Part shown: positions 1 through 7,606 of the stretch, piece by piece
Layout of the letters: every line of letters starts with the position of its first letter
Numbering within the stretch: the first letter of the stretch is position 1
From: Candidatus Atribacteria bacterium
GTDB taxonomy: Bacteria; Atribacterota; Phoenicimicrobiia; Phoenicimicrobiales; Phoenicimicrobiaceae
Direction of reading: 5' to 3'
Assembly: GCA_003513845.1 (NCBI GenBank)
Contig: DOTB01000032.1
Span: forward strand, 1 to 21,444
Length of the DNA stretch: 21,444 bases
Program-made: the position numbers and the translations under genes
Notes under the pieces: model-generated
Told to the model about the DNA's origin: nothing
Database searches by the model: none
What the model saw: only the letters and a program-made list of their open reading frames with translations

Positions 1-30
1 ACTTTTAACTTTTAGCTAACAGTTAAATTA

Positions 31-84
31 GCATATAGTACAAGTATTTAGTATTCCACCCTGGCGGATAGCGTATAGGGAATA
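31..84. repeat. Degenerate heptamer repeats after truA
   Basis: Units of 7 bases occur as gcatata, gtacaag, tatttag, tattcca and, after a short break, gcggata, gcgtata, gggaata. The first 14 bases of the window (acttttaacttttagct, positions 1-17) also repeat exactly at a 7-bp step. These belong to the same class as the arrays at 3811 and 13481. Confidence 0.5.
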
Positions 85-98
85 TATTTATTAGATAG

Positions 99-114
99 TT
101 AGTTGGTTACTTGG
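99..114. repeat. Octamer repeat after truA
   Basis: Two 8-bp units, ttagttgg and ttacttgg, stand in tandem. They match the TTAGCTGG words at 973-996 and 21417-21444. Confidence 0.45.
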
Positions 115-138
115 TTTGCCAGACTAATTACTGTATTT

Positions 139-199
139 CTATACACTACACGCTGTTCGCTACCCGCTTTACCACATACTAACGACTAACTAACGACTA
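139..199. repeat. Heptamer array followed by an exact 11-bp tandem
   Basis: Positions 139-180 read as six 7-bp units (ctataca, ctacacg, ctgttcg, ctacccg and so on). At 178-199 an 11-bp unit, actaacgacta, is repeated exactly twice. Both lie in the untranslated stretch 1-212 downstream of truA, where no gene or convincing terminator is seen. Confidence 0.55.
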
Positions 200-212
200 G
201 TTAATTGGTCAA

Positions 213-959
213 TTAATAATTGACTTTCATTAAGAACAGCCCTTTAGCGGGAACAACTCTACCCCCCATTTTTCTGTCTTTCGCTTCCAATATTTTTTTT
301 ACATCTAAATAATCTATCTTACCATATCCAACATCTAACAATGTTCCAACCATGGTCCTAACCATCTTATATAAAAAAGCATTTGCTTCAAAGTGAAAAC
401 ATATTATATTCCCCTTATTGATTACTTCTGCTTTCTTAATAGTCCTCACCGTATTTTTAATACTACTTCCTGTACAGGCAAATGAAGAAAAATCGTGTTC
501 GCCATACAAGAACGAAATGGCTTTTCTAATTTTCTCTAAATCTATTTTCCTATAAACACAATATATATAATTTCTTAAAAAAAATGGGGTATAACCACTT
601 TTATAGTTATTAAAAATATAATAGTGATAAATTTTGCTTAATGCACTATAACGAGCATGAAAACTATCCTCTACTTTTTCTGCTTTTTTAATTCTAATAT
701 CCGAAGGTAGTAAATGGTTAAGAATTAATGGTAATTTCTTACAGGGGATAGTGGTACAGCAAGTTCTAAAATTTGCTACTTGCCCTAAAGCATGTACACC
801 AGCATCAGTTCTTCCAGAGCCGCATAGGGATATCTTTTCTTGAGTAATCTGCGATATTTTATTTTCTAAAATTTCTTGAATACTTGGCAAATTTTTTTGT
901 TTTTGCCAACCACAATATCGAGTTCCTTCATATTCTATAGTAAGTTTTATATTAATCAT
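213..959 (-). CDS. truA: tRNA pseudouridine(38-40) synthase TruA
   Basis: TruA converts uridines 38-40 of the tRNA anticodon arm to pseudouridine in the cytoplasm. The protein is 248 residues, a normal family length. It carries the catalytic motif GSGRTDAGVHALGQV, with the nucleophilic aspartate at residue 52, and the N-terminal YEGTRYCGWQKQ strand typical of the family. The ATG at 959 is preceded by AAAGGAG at good spacing. It is the last gene visible in the run and sits 286 bp after ecfT; the same ecfA-ecfA-ecfT-truA order downstream of rplQ is common in Bacillota. The spacer before it is full of 7- and 8-bp repeats, so whether it shares the ecfT transcript cannot be told from sequence. Confidence 0.96.
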   Translation of the reverse strand: MINIKLTIEYEGTRYCGWQKQKNLPSIQEILENKISQITQEKISLCGSGRTDAGVHALGQVANFRTCCTTIPCKKLPLILNHLLPSDIRIKKAEKVEDSFHARYSALSKIYHYYIFNNYKSGYTPFFLRNYIYCVYRKIDLEKIRKAISFLYGEHDFSSFACTGSSIKNTVRTIKKAEVINKGNIICFHFEANAFLYKMVRTMVGTLLDVGYGKIDYLDVKKILEAKDRKMGGRVVPAKGLFLMKVNY

Positions 960-972
960 TTTTCTCCTTTTG

Positions 973-996
973 TTAGCTGGCTAACTGGTTAGTTGG
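973..996. repeat. Octamer tandem TTAGCTGG-CTAACTGG-TTAGTTGG
   Basis: Three 8-bp units stand in tandem within the ecfT-truA gap, directly upstream of the truA ribosome site. The central unit is the near complement of its neighbours, so adjoining units can pair (TTAGC against GCTAA). Confidence 0.6.
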
Positions 997-1110
997 TTTA
1001 ATATTAATTTATAACTAAGTAAACCTATTTAACCCATTAACTAATTCTATCTCTTACCGCCCTAAGTTAAAATACAAGATGCTACCCCAGAAATACTAAA
1101 TACGTTTTTA

Positions 1111-1244
1111 TTCTGAATTCTGTCTCCTGACTTTCTTCTTCTATTTTTTAACTAACTAACCAGGTAACCAGCTAACTAATTAACTAATTATATGTGCTCC
1201 ACGCTATAATACGATATACTACATATGCAATACGAAATGCTATT
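1111..1244. repeat. Heptamer and octamer arrays in the ecfT-truA gap
   Basis: Three blocks follow one another: 7-bp units at 1111-1138 (ttctgaa, ttctgtc, tcctgac, tttcttc), 8-bp units at about 1148-1190 (complement of TTAGTTAA and CTGGTTAC-like words), and six 7-bp units at 1202-1243 (cgctata, atacgat, atactac, atatgca, atacgaa, atgctat). The last block ends about two bases from the ecfT stop. No gene is seen in this 286-bp gap. Confidence 0.55.
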
Positions 1245-1245
1245 C

Positions 1246-2043
1246 TTAAAACAGTACACTTGCTATAATAGTTATAATACTAGTTAGTATAAGGGTTAAA
1301 ATGTCAATTACTCTAATCTTTAACTGTCTAAAATGAGTTCTCCCTTCTCCTCCCCGATAACATTTAGCTTCCATTGCAATTGCTAATTCATCAGCACGCC
1401 GAAAAGCATTAACAAATAGTGGTATTAAAATAGGAATTAAATTTTTAGTTCTATTAAAAATATTGCCAGTATCAAAATCTGCCCCTCGAGATATTTGAGC
1501 CTTCATTATCTTCTCAGTCTCCTCCAATAAAGTTGGGATAAATCTCAGGGCAATAGTCATCATCATAGCAATTTCGTGGGCAGGCATACCTATAAATTTA
1601 AAAAAAGACAACAATTTTTCTATACCGTCAGTTAAAGATATGGGAGAAGTAGTAAGAGTAAGCAAAGAGGTGGCCAAAATTAAGATAAATAGTCGACAAG
1701 AAATGAATAAACCCTTAATTAACCCTTCTTTTGTTATTTTTAAAAAACTTAATTGATAAAGTACCTCTCCCTCGGTCATAAAAAGGTGAATTATTAAAGT
1801 GAACATTATAATAAATAATATGGATCGTAATCCTTTAAAAACAAATTTAGGATGTATTTGAGAAATAATAATACCAATCATTACAAAAGTGCCCAAAATT
1901 AAATATCCCCAAAATTCTGTTAAAAGAAATAGGCTGATAATTATTGCTAAACAACTTAATATTTTTATTCGAGGATCTAAATTATGTATTAATGATTCAC
2001 GTGGAATGTATTGTCCAAAACTAATATTCCTTAATATTTTCAT
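1246..2043 (-). CDS. ecfT: ECF transporter transmembrane subunit EcfT
   Basis: EcfT is the membrane scaffold of an energy-coupling factor (vitamin or metal) transporter and links the ATPase pair to interchangeable substrate-binding S components. The 265-residue protein has several strongly hydrophobic segments (about 28-60, 74-90, 112-132, 160-172, 200-212, 246-265). It carries the two short coupling motifs expected in the cytoplasmic region, SRG at 185-187 and YRG at 229-231, which in this family contact the ATPases. The ATG at 2043 follows AGGAAAG. It lies 25 nt after the second ATPase gene, so the three ecf genes form one unit. No S component is encoded in the window, so this is probably a shared group II module. 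Confidence 0.93.
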   Translation of the reverse strand: MKILRNISFGQYIPRESLIHNLDPRIKILSCLAIIISLFLLTEFWGYLILGTFVMIGIIISQIHPKFVFKGLRSILFIIMFTLIIHLFMTEGEVLYQLSFLKITKEGLIKGLFISCRLFILILATSLLTLTTSPISLTDGIEKLLSFFKFIGMPAHEIAMMMTIALRFIPTLLEETEKIMKAQISRGADFDTGNIFNRTKNLIPILIPLFVNAFRRADELAIAMEAKCYRGGEGRTHFRQLKIRVIDILTLILTSIITIIASVLF

Positions 2044-2068
2044 TCTAATTCATCTTTCCTATAATCTA

Positions 2069-2956
2069 TTATAACCTTTCATATTTTTTTAACTGGCTAT
2101 TTAATTTTTTTATATTATTCAAGATTTCTTTCTCCGCTTCATTTACATTTAGTACTCCTGTATATAAATCTTTCCCGCGTATCTTTAATTCATACATACA
2201 CTGGGTGACCTGGGGGAGTCCTAACCCTACTTTTAACAAATCATTAGCGCGCTTTGCAAAGATCTCTCGTGGAGGACCATCCATAATTATTTCCCCCTTG
2301 TTCATTACCAAAAGTCGATCAACCATTTCTGCAACTTTTTCCATATTATGTGAAACTAATACAACAGTAATTCCAAAATTATCATGAATTGCTTTTATTT
2401 CAGATAATATTTTATTTCTACCTTGAGGGTCCAGATTAGCTGTAGGTTCATCTAAAATTAACATTTTTGGTCTAATTGATAATATACTAGCTAAAGCTAC
2501 TCGACGCATTTCTCCTCCACTAAGAGTGAAGGGGGAACGTTCAGCATAGAGATTATAATCAAGATCAACCATTTTTAAGGCTTCGCGAACCCTTTTTTCA
2601 ATCTCATCTTTTGGTAAACCTAATTTTTTAGGGCCAAATGCAATTTCTTGAAAAATAGTTTCTTCAAATATTTGATTCTCGGGGTACTGAAATACTAAAC
2701 CTACCTTTTGCCTAATTAATTTAAGATCAATCCCTTTTTTACTTATATCCATTTCTTCTACATACACTTTTCCAGAAGTAGGTGTGAGCAAGCCATTAAA
2801 ATGTTGGATTAGAGTAGTTTTACCACAACCAGTATGTCCAATTAGTCCAATAAATTCGCCTTTTTTGATATCTAAATTAATATTTTTCAACGCCTTGGTT
2901 TCAAAGGGCATATGCAAATTATAAGTATAATACACATTTTCTAAACGAATAAACAT
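2069..2956 (-). CDS. ecfA2: ECF transporter ATPase, EcfA2-type
   Basis: This is an ABC ATPase of the energy-coupling factor module; it pairs with the neighbouring ATPase to drive uptake through EcfT. Visible motifs are Walker A GHTGCGKTT (residues 40-48), Q-loop Gln90 in VFQYPENQ, signature LSGGE (145-149), Walker B MLILDE (165-170) and the switch histidine at 203 (VSHN). Length is 295 residues. The LSGGE variant and position next to ecfT match EcfA2 (formerly CbiO2/EcfA'). Its start overlaps the end of the first ATPase gene by 16 nt, indicating translational coupling. The C-terminal 55 residues beyond the ATPase core are lysine-rich and less conserved. Confidence 0.93.
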   Translation of the reverse strand: MFIRLENVYYTYNLHMPFETKALKNINLDIKKGEFIGLIGHTGCGKTTLIQHFNGLLTPTSGKVYVEEMDISKKGIDLKLIRQKVGLVFQYPENQIFEETIFQEIAFGPKKLGLPKDEIEKRVREALKMVDLDYNLYAERSPFTLSGGEMRRVALASILSIRPKMLILDEPTANLDPQGRNKILSEIKAIHDNFGITVVLVSHNMEKVAEMVDRLLVMNKGEIIMDGPPREIFAKRANDLLKVGLGLPQVTQCMYELKIRGKDLYTGVLNVNEAEKEILNNIKKLNSQLKKYERL

Positions 2957-3783
2957 AACTGATCCACCATTTCCTCAACTTTCAAGGTATAAGGAGATAC
3001 ATCTAACCCTTTTTTATTTAGCCTTATAGCTAATTCGGTTATTTGAGGAACATCCAAACTTAAATTTTTTAAAGTTTCGGCTTTAGAAAAAACTTCTTCT
3101 GGTCTTCCCATCAAGGCAATTTTCCCTTTATCTAAAACAACTATTTTATCAGATTCTACCGCTTCTTCCATTAAGTGAGTTATATAAATCACAGTAATAT
3201 TTTCTTCTCTATTCAATTTTTTAACAATATCTACTACCTCTTTTCGACCACGAGGATCAAGCATAGCGGTAGGCTCATCTAAAACCAAAAAAGCAGAATG
3301 CATTGCAATTACTCCAGCAATAGCTACTCTCTGTTTTTGTCCCCCAGATAGTAAGTGAGGTTCACATTTTTTATATTCTTCCATCTCTACAACTTGTAAT
3401 GCCCAATTGACCCTCTCTTGCATCATTGTTCTGCTTATCCCAATATTTTCTAATCCAAATGCAACATCGTCTTCTACTGTTGTAGCTATAATTTGATTAT
3501 CTGGATTTTGGAAAACCATCCCTACTTTTTGTCTTATTTCCCATACTTTGTCTTTATCTTTAGTGTTTATTCCATCTACCCAAACATTTCCAGAAGTAGG
3601 GAGTAATAGACAATTTAAATGTCTTGCTAAGGTTGATTTCCCTGAACCGTTAGACCCTATAATAGAAACAAATTCACCTTTTTTTATCTCCAAATTTATA
3701 TTGTCTAAAGCCACTATTTGATTTTTTTTATATTGATTATAAATATGATATAAATTTTCTATTTTAATCAAAGTACTCACCAC
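2941..3783 (-). CDS. ecfA1: ECF transporter ATPase, EcfA1-type
   Basis: This is the first of two ABC ATPases of the energy-coupling factor transporter. Motifs are Walker A GSNGSGKST (43-51), Q-loop Gln92 in VFQNPDNQ, signature LSGGQ (145-149), Walker B FLVLDE (165-170) and switch histidine 203 (ITH). Length is 280 residues. The start is uncertain. GTG at 3783 gives the longest frame, but a GGTGAG sequence just inside it could serve a TTG start four codons later. It is the first gene after the probable rplQ terminator and is preceded by more than 500 bp of repeats, so it is likely to need its own promoter, which could not be fixed. Confidence 0.92.
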   Translation of the reverse strand: MVSTLIKIENLYHIYNQYKKNQIVALDNINLEIKKGEFVSIIGSNGSGKSTLARHLNCLLLPTSGNVWVDGINTKDKDKVWEIRQKVGMVFQNPDNQIIATTVEDDVAFGLENIGISRTMMQERVNWALQVVEMEEYKKCEPHLLSGGQKQRVAIAGVIAMHSAFLVLDEPTAMLDPRGRKEVVDIVKKLNREENITVIYITHLMEEAVESDKIVVLDKGKIALMGRPEEVFSKAETLKNLSLDVPQITELAIRLNKKGLDVSPYTLKVEEMVDQLCLFV

Positions 3784-3810
3784 TTATTAATCGTATCTCG
3801 TGTAAACTAG

Positions 3811-3929
3811 CATATAGCGTGCAGTGTAGGGAGTATAGTATATAGTAGATAGCGAAAATCAAAAAGCGCAGAACTAAATCCGTATCTCGTATCTCGTGAA
3901 TCGTATCTTGCATTATAGCGGATAGAAAG
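3811..3929. repeat. Degenerate heptamer array, 17 in-phase 7-bp units
   Basis: Cut every 7 bases from 3811, this stretch reads as 17 related words, for example catatag, tatatag, tagatag, then cgaaaat, then cgtatct twice, cgtgaat and cgtatct, without losing phase over 119 bp. The word drifts along the array but keeps a pyrimidine-G or TA start and an AT-rich core. It stops one base before the 81-bp inverted repeat that begins at 3931. Similar 7-bp phased tracts occur in other gaps of the window. It is non-coding, since 7-bp steps shift frame, and function is unknown. Confidence 0.7.
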
Positions 3930-3930
3930 T

Positions 3931-4011
3931 GTCATTGCGAGTCACCATAGGGAGCGTGGCAATCTCGATACTGTTGAGATTGCTTCGGTTGTTTTACTCC
4001 CTTGCAATGAC
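3931..4011. repeat. 81-bp inverted repeat of the GTCATTGCGAG type
   Basis: Two 36-bp arms (3931-3966 and 3976-4011) flank a 9-bp spacer. The outer ends GTCATTGC and GCAATGAC and the inner ends GCAATCTC and GAGATTGC are exact complements, while the middle of each arm has diverged. From memory, intergenic repeats of this GTCATTGCGAG...GCAATCTC form occur in many unrelated bacterial genomes and are usually regarded as mobile hairpin or MITE-like elements. A half copy lies at 13448-13483. It carries no coding capacity. Confidence 0.8.
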
Positions 4012-4034
4012 TTTTAAAGGGAGCGGGACATAGT

Positions 4035-4111
4035 CGCAATATGCAATAAAATATACGATATACGAAAATGGTTTTGAGTTTTGAATTATGGTTTTTCGCT
4101 TTTCGCTTTAA
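4035..4111. repeat. Degenerate heptamer array, 11 in-phase units
   Basis: Eleven 7-bp units run in one phase. They begin with cgcaata and tgcaata, move through cgatata and cgaaaat, then change to ggttttg, agttttg, gtttttc and gcttttc. The composition changes halfway from ATA-rich to T-rich words while the 7-bp step holds. It lies in the same ecfA1-rplQ gap as the longer array at 3811-3929, on the other side of the 81-bp inverted repeat. With the terminator-like hairpin at 4194-4247 this accounts for most of the 516-bp gap 3784-4299; no gene is seen in that gap. Confidence 0.6.
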
Positions 4112-4193
4112 ATTTTTAGTTATATGCCGCTAACTGAAAACTTGTATCTAGAACTAACGACTAAAGTAACCAGCTAACTAAATTATTAAAAAT

Positions 4194-4247
4194 CAAAAGG
4201 TTAAAAAGTTTTACATTAAATTTGATAACTAACTTTTTAACCTTTTG
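4194..4247 (-). terminator. Probable intrinsic terminator after rplQ
   Basis: A perfect 17-bp inverted repeat (arms 4194-4210 and 4231-4247) with a 20-nt loop lies 52 bp downstream of the rplQ stop. In the direction of transcription the second arm is followed by a short U-run (GATTTTTAAT). The stem is AT-rich, with only three G-C pairs, which makes it weaker than a typical rho-independent terminator. It is nevertheless the only long perfect hairpin placed between the ribosomal operon and the ECF genes. Confidence 0.55.
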
Positions 4248-4299
4248 CTTATAATTCTTTATTTATATCTATACTACTATACTGCCATTTTATATTTTA

Positions 4300-4653
4300 C
4301 TATTCTACAAATTCAATTATTGCTAAAGGTGCGGAATCCCCCTTGCGAAACCCTATCTTTACAACTCTAGTATAACCCCCGCTCCTCTCCAAAAACTTAG
4401 GGCTAATCTCTTCAAATAATATCTTAGAAGCTTGCTTATTTTTTATTGTCTTTTGAACTTCTCTCTGAGCTTGCAAATTATTATTCTTTGCTATGGTTAT
4501 TAATTTTTCTATATATCTTCGAACTTCCTTAGCTTTAGCATAAGTAGTTTCAATTTTTTTATGATTAATAAGTGAAATAGATAAATTAGCTAACAATGAA
4601 CTTCTATGACTACTATTTCGACCTAATTTTCCTTTTAGTTTTTTATGTCTCAT
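4300..4653 (-). CDS. rplQ: 50S ribosomal protein L17
   Basis: L17 is a structural protein of the large subunit near the peptide exit region. The 117 residues start MRHKKLKGKLGRNSSHR, the conserved family N-terminus, and include the L17 core through RSGGYTRVVKIGFRKGD close to the C-terminus. Its ATG follows the rpoA stop by one base and is served by CAGGAGG inside the rpoA end, the standard rpoA-rplQ coupling. It closes the alpha part of the operon and is followed by the probable terminator at 4194-4247. Confidence 0.97.
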   Translation of the reverse strand: MRHKKLKGKLGRNSSHRSSLLANLSISLINHKKIETTYAKAKEVRRYIEKLITIAKNNNLQAQREVQKTIKNKQASKILFEEISPKFLERSGGYTRVVKIGFRKGDSAPLAIIEFVE

Positions 4654-4654
4654 T

Positions 4655-5620
4655 CTAACAATCCTCCTGCTGCTTTTTTTCCCCTAAGATAAATCCAAAT
4701 TTACTTAATTTCTCATTTATTTCATTCAAAGATTTTTTGCCTAAATTTTTTATTTTTATAACCTCTTCTGGAGTATAATTAATTAAATCTCTTAGAGTAT
4801 TTATACCTGATTTTTTTAAACAGTTATACGAACGAACTGAAAAATCCAATTCCTCTATAGTTTTATTTAAAATTTTTTCCTTTTCACTTTTTTCTTTTCC
4901 TTCTTCTGATATAAATTCCTCGGTTGATTCAATATCTACAGGAGAAAATTTTGTAAATATTTTTAAATATTTAATTAGTATATTTGCTGATTTACTTAAG
5001 GCTTCGTCAGGCAAAATACTTTTGTTAGTAAATATTTCTAATATTAATTTATCAGAGTTTGAAAATTGACTCAAGCCAGAACTTTCTACATTATAACTTA
5101 CTTTTTTAATAGGTGAAAAAAATGAATCTATAAAAATAGTATCTACTGGTTGATTGGGTTTCTTGTTCTTTTCAGCTGTTAAATAACCCATTCCCTTTTC
5201 CACAAATATCTCCATATTCAATTTAGCATCTTCATTTAACGTGGCAATTGTTAAATCTGGATTAAGTATTTCCACATTGATATTAGGAACTATATCTGCT
5301 GCAGTCACCTTTCTTTTGCCTTTTACATTTAGTTTTAAAATTTGAGGTTCATCAGAATAAATTTTAACTACTAATTCTTTAATATTTAAAATTATTTCAA
5401 TGATATCTTCCTTTACTCCTGGAATAGTAGTATATTCATGAGTAATTCCTTCAATCCTAATTGCAGTCGCTGCTGCACCTGGCATAGAAGATAATAGTAC
5501 TCTTCTAAGAGAGTTACCTAAGGTCACACCATATCCCTTTTCTAACGGTTCAATAATAAATCTACCATAACTGTCAGATAATTCTTCGACTTTAATTTTT
5601 ATATTATTAACATCCATCAC
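4655..5620 (-). CDS. rpoA: DNA-directed RNA polymerase subunit alpha
   Basis: Alpha dimerises to nucleate RNA polymerase assembly, and its C-terminal domain contacts promoter UP elements and activators. The 321-residue protein has the N-terminal dimer domain (GYGVTLGNSLRRVLLSSMPG, about 29-48), the insert domain, an acidic-lysine linker (about 236-252), and a full alpha-CTD (about 253-311). Within the CTD, FSVRSYNCLKK places the DNA-binding arginine at residue 263, equivalent to Arg265 of E. coli. The start may be GTG at 5620 or the adjacent ATG at 5617; GAAGGAGAG upstream suits either. It lies 42 bp after rpsD, the usual rpsM-rpsK-rpsD-rpoA-rplQ order. Confidence 0.98.
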   Translation of the reverse strand: MMDVNNIKIKVEELSDSYGRFIIEPLEKGYGVTLGNSLRRVLLSSMPGAAATAIRIEGITHEYTTIPGVKEDIIEIILNIKELVVKIYSDEPQILKLNVKGKRKVTAADIVPNINVEILNPDLTIATLNEDAKLNMEIFVEKGMGYLTAEKNKKPNQPVDTIFIDSFFSPIKKVSYNVESSGLSQFSNSDKLILEIFTNKSILPDEALSKSANILIKYLKIFTKFSPVDIESTEEFISEEGKEKSEKEKILNKTIEELDFSVRSYNCLKKSGINTLRDLINYTPEEVIKIKNLGKKSLNEINEKLSKFGFILGEKKQQEDC

Positions 5621-5662
5621 TCTTAATACTCTCCTTCTTTAGGTATAGAAACCCAAAATATT

Positions 5663-6295
5663 TTAACGGGAATAATATTCAACTACCAATTTTTCCTCAA
5701 TCGGTAAATTTAATTCTTCCTTAGAAGGAAATCTTAAAATTTTACCTTTAAGTTTCTCGGTATCAAATTCTAACCAAGAAGGAACATTAATCTCTATTTT
5801 CCCCTCTTTGATTTCTTTAAACTCCTCAATATTCTTGCTCTTCTCTTTAATTTCTATAATATCATTAACATTCACCTGATAAGAAGGAATATTTACTTTT
5901 TTCCCGTTAACTAATATGTGTGAATGTAAAATTAATTGTCTTGCCTGAGCTCTTGACTTAGTTATTCCAAAACGATACACCATATTATCTAATCTTCTCT
6001 CTAACAATTCTAATAAATTTTCACCAGTAATACCTTTTTTTCTTTCAGCTTTTTGAAAATAATTTTTAAATTGTCTTTCCAATAATCCATAATACTTTCT
6101 CAATTTCTGTTTTTCTCTTAATCTTATACCATAAGTTGAAAGTTTTTTTATTCTTGCTGTTTTTACATTTTTACCTGGCAATGAAGCTCCTCTTTCTATT
6201 GAACATTTATTAGAATAACATCTATTCCCTTTTAAAAAAAGCTTCGTCTCCTCTCTACGGCATAATTTGCACACTGCTCCAGTATATCTTGCCAT
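5663..6295 (-). CDS. rpsD: 30S ribosomal protein S4, zinc-binding type
   Basis: S4 is a primary 16S rRNA binder that nucleates small-subunit assembly and, in several bacteria, represses its own operon. The 210-residue protein keeps the N-terminal zinc knuckle Cys9, Cys12, Cys26 and Cys31 (C-X2-C-X13-C-X4-C), so this is the C+ form. The S4 RNA-binding domain lies around 98-160 (RLDNMVYRFGITKSRAQARQ). The ATG at 6295 has GAGGAGG upstream. A 236-bp repeat-filled gap separates it from rpsK, unusual for this pair of genes. Confidence 0.98.
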   Translation of the reverse strand: MARYTGAVCKLCRREETKLFLKGNRCYSNKCSIERGASLPGKNVKTARIKKLSTYGIRLREKQKLRKYYGLLERQFKNYFQKAERKKGITGENLLELLERRLDNMVYRFGITKSRAQARQLILHSHILVNGKKVNIPSYQVNVNDIIEIKEKSKNIEEFKEIKEGKIEINVPSWLEFDTEKLKGKILRFPSKEELNLPIEEKLVVEYYSR

Positions 6296-6353
6296 ATATA
6301 TTAAACCTCCTCATTTTCTTAAAATTTTGTACTAGAAAATCTTAGTTTAAATT

Positions 6354-6428
6354 GGTTAATTAATTCTCTGGTTAGGTAGTTAACTAGTTTATACTAATAA
6401 TTTTTTAACCAATTAACCGGTAAACTAA
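6354..6428. repeat. Degenerate octamer repeats between rpsK and rpsD
   Basis: Two blocks repeat with an 8-bp step: 6354-6393 (ggttaatt ... ggttaggt) and 6405-6428 (ttaaccaa, ttaaccgg). The second block is close to the reverse complement of the first, so the pair can fold (TTGGTTAA against TTAACCAA). The words match the TTAGCTGG/CCAGCTAA family seen in other gaps. A small hairpin, CCTGC-GAAA-GCAGG, follows at 6493-6506. Nothing gene-like is seen in the 236-bp gap. Confidence 0.5.
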
Positions 6429-6531
6429 TTTATCTTGCGCTTTACATTTGAAACTAATAACTATTCACTCCTCCGTTTCCACAGAGCCTGCTCCTGCGAA
6501 AGCAGGGAACAAGATTAACTAACGACTTAAT

Positions 6532-6927
6532 TTATATTCTCCTCTGTTTTGGTGGTCTACAACCATTATGTGGAATAGGAGTAACATCTTTAATCATATT
6601 TACCTTTAATCCAACTGTTTGCAAAGATCTAATTGCGGTTTCTCTCCCGGGACCAGGTCCTTTTACTAAAACATCTACTTCTTTCATCCCTTGATCCATT
6701 GCTTTTTTAGCTGCTGTTTCAGCAGTAATTTGAGCAGCAAACGACGTGCTCTTTTTGCTCCCTTTATAACCAATATTTCCTGCACTTGACCATGCAATTA
6801 CATTGCCCTGCTTATCTGTAATCGAAACTATGGTATTGTTAAAAGTTGATTGGATATGGACAATTCCTGTTGCTATATTTTTTTTGACCTTTTTCTTGGT
6901 TTTTTTTACCTTTTTTTTATTTGCCAA
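6532..6927 (-). CDS. rpsK: 30S ribosomal protein S11
   Basis: S11 sits on the small-subunit platform near the E site and the Shine-Dalgarno helix. The 131-residue protein has a lysine-rich N-terminal tail, the [18 protein letters not shown] core and the conserved C-terminal [11 protein letters not shown] motif that binds rRNA. The start is TTG at 6927, supported by AAGGGG upstream and by alignment of the tail; no ATG fits. It follows rpsM by 28 bp. The gap to rpsD is unusually long and repeat-filled. Confidence 0.98.
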   Translation of the reverse strand: MANKKKVKKTKKKVKKNIATGIVHIQSTFNNTIVSITDKQGNVIAWSSAGNIGYKGSKKSTSFAAQITAETAAKKAMDQGMKEVDVLVKGPGPGRETAIRSLQTVGLKVNMIKDVTPIPHNGCRPPKQRRI

Positions 6928-6955
6928 TTAAATTCCCCTTCCTTACTTTTTAGAA

Positions 6956-7333
6956 TTATTTAGTCTTTTTTCTTTTTGCTCCTACTGTCTTCTTGGGCCC
7001 TTTCCTGGTTCTTGCATTAGTCTTAGTTCTCTGACCCCTAACTGGTAATCCTCTCCGATGTCTTAGCCCTCTATACGAACCTATATCCATAAGCCTCTTT
7101 ATTGAGGAAGTAATATCACTACGAAGTTCTCCTTCTACTTTAAATTTTTTATCGATAATTTCTTTTATTCTATTTATCTCATCTTCGGTTAAGTCTTTCA
7201 CCCGAGTATCCGCATTAACTCCCGCCTCTTTTAATATTGACTGTGCACTTGTAAGACCTATCCCATAAATATAAGTTAAACCAATTTCTATTCTTTTATT
7301 TTTAGGTAAGTCTACTCCAGCTATTCTTGCCAT
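6956..7333 (-). CDS. rpsM: 30S ribosomal protein S13
   Basis: S13 lies in the head of the small subunit, contacting the P-site tRNA through its basic C-terminal tail and the large subunit through bridge B1. The 125-residue protein begins [19 protein letters not shown] and ends with the tail region [19 protein letters not shown] plus a lysine-rich end, all typical. GGGAGGA precedes the ATG. It follows rpmJ by 24 bp in the usual infA-rpmJ-rpsM-rpsK-rpsD order. Confidence 0.98.
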   Translation of the reverse strand: MARIAGVDLPKNKRIEIGLTYIYGIGLTSAQSILKEAGVNADTRVKDLTEDEINRIKEIIDKKFKVEGELRSDITSSIKRLMDIGSYRGLRHRRGLPVRGQRTKTNARTRKGPKKTVGAKRKKTK

Positions 7334-7357
7334 ATTTTTATATTTCCTCCCTTAAAA

Positions 7358-7474
7358 TTATTTTCCCTGCCTTTGTTTATGTTTTGGATTATCACAAATT
7401 ACTCTCAATTTACCTTTTCTCTTTATTATTTTACATTTCATACATATTTTTTTAATAGATGATCTTACTTTCAT
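7358..7474 (-). CDS. rpmJ: 50S ribosomal protein L36, zinc-binding type
   Basis: A 38-residue open frame, easily overlooked because of its size, starts at ATG 7474 behind GAAGGAGAT and ends at TAA 7358. The translation begins [15 protein letters not shown] and contains the L36 zinc ribbon Cys11, Cys14, Cys27 and His32 (C-X2-C-X12-C-X4-H), with the conserved [13 protein letters not shown] end. L36 is a small large-subunit protein near the GTPase-associated region. Its place between infA and rpsM is canonical. It is the zinc (C+) form, in line with the zinc-type S4 and S14 in the same operon. Confidence 0.97.
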   Translation of the reverse strand: MKVRSSIKKICMKCKIIKRKGKLRVICDNPKHKQRQGK

Positions 7475-7490
7475 TTATTTATCTCCTTCA

Positions 7491-7546
7491 TAAATAGTAT
7501 GTCGTATTTCGTTGTTCGTATCTCGTATATTGTATCTCGTCAGAAA
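7491..7546. repeat. Heptamer array, 8 units, rpmJ-infA gap
   Basis: Eight 7-bp units keep phase, several of them near identical (tatttcg, ttgttcg, tatctcg, tatattg, tatctcg). The array lies directly upstream of rpmJ in the transcript. A second array of the same words, inverted, lies at 7635-7669, with a 20-bp palindrome between them. Confidence 0.7.
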
Positions 7547-7606
7547 ATACTCAAGATTTTTAAAATTTCTAATTTTTTAGAAAGATAGCTTTAATCTCTA
7601 ATACAG

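Noticed and set aside
3832..3862. Possible promoter for ecfA1 on the minus strand (TTGATT ... TACTAT or TATACT)
   Set aside because: The boxes fall inside the heptamer array, spacing is 16 or 19 bp depending on choice, and such AT-rich words occur by chance throughout the gap.
3811..4111. CRISPR array
   Set aside because: The repeats are only 7 bp, degenerate and contiguous; there are no constant repeats with unique spacers and no cas genes.
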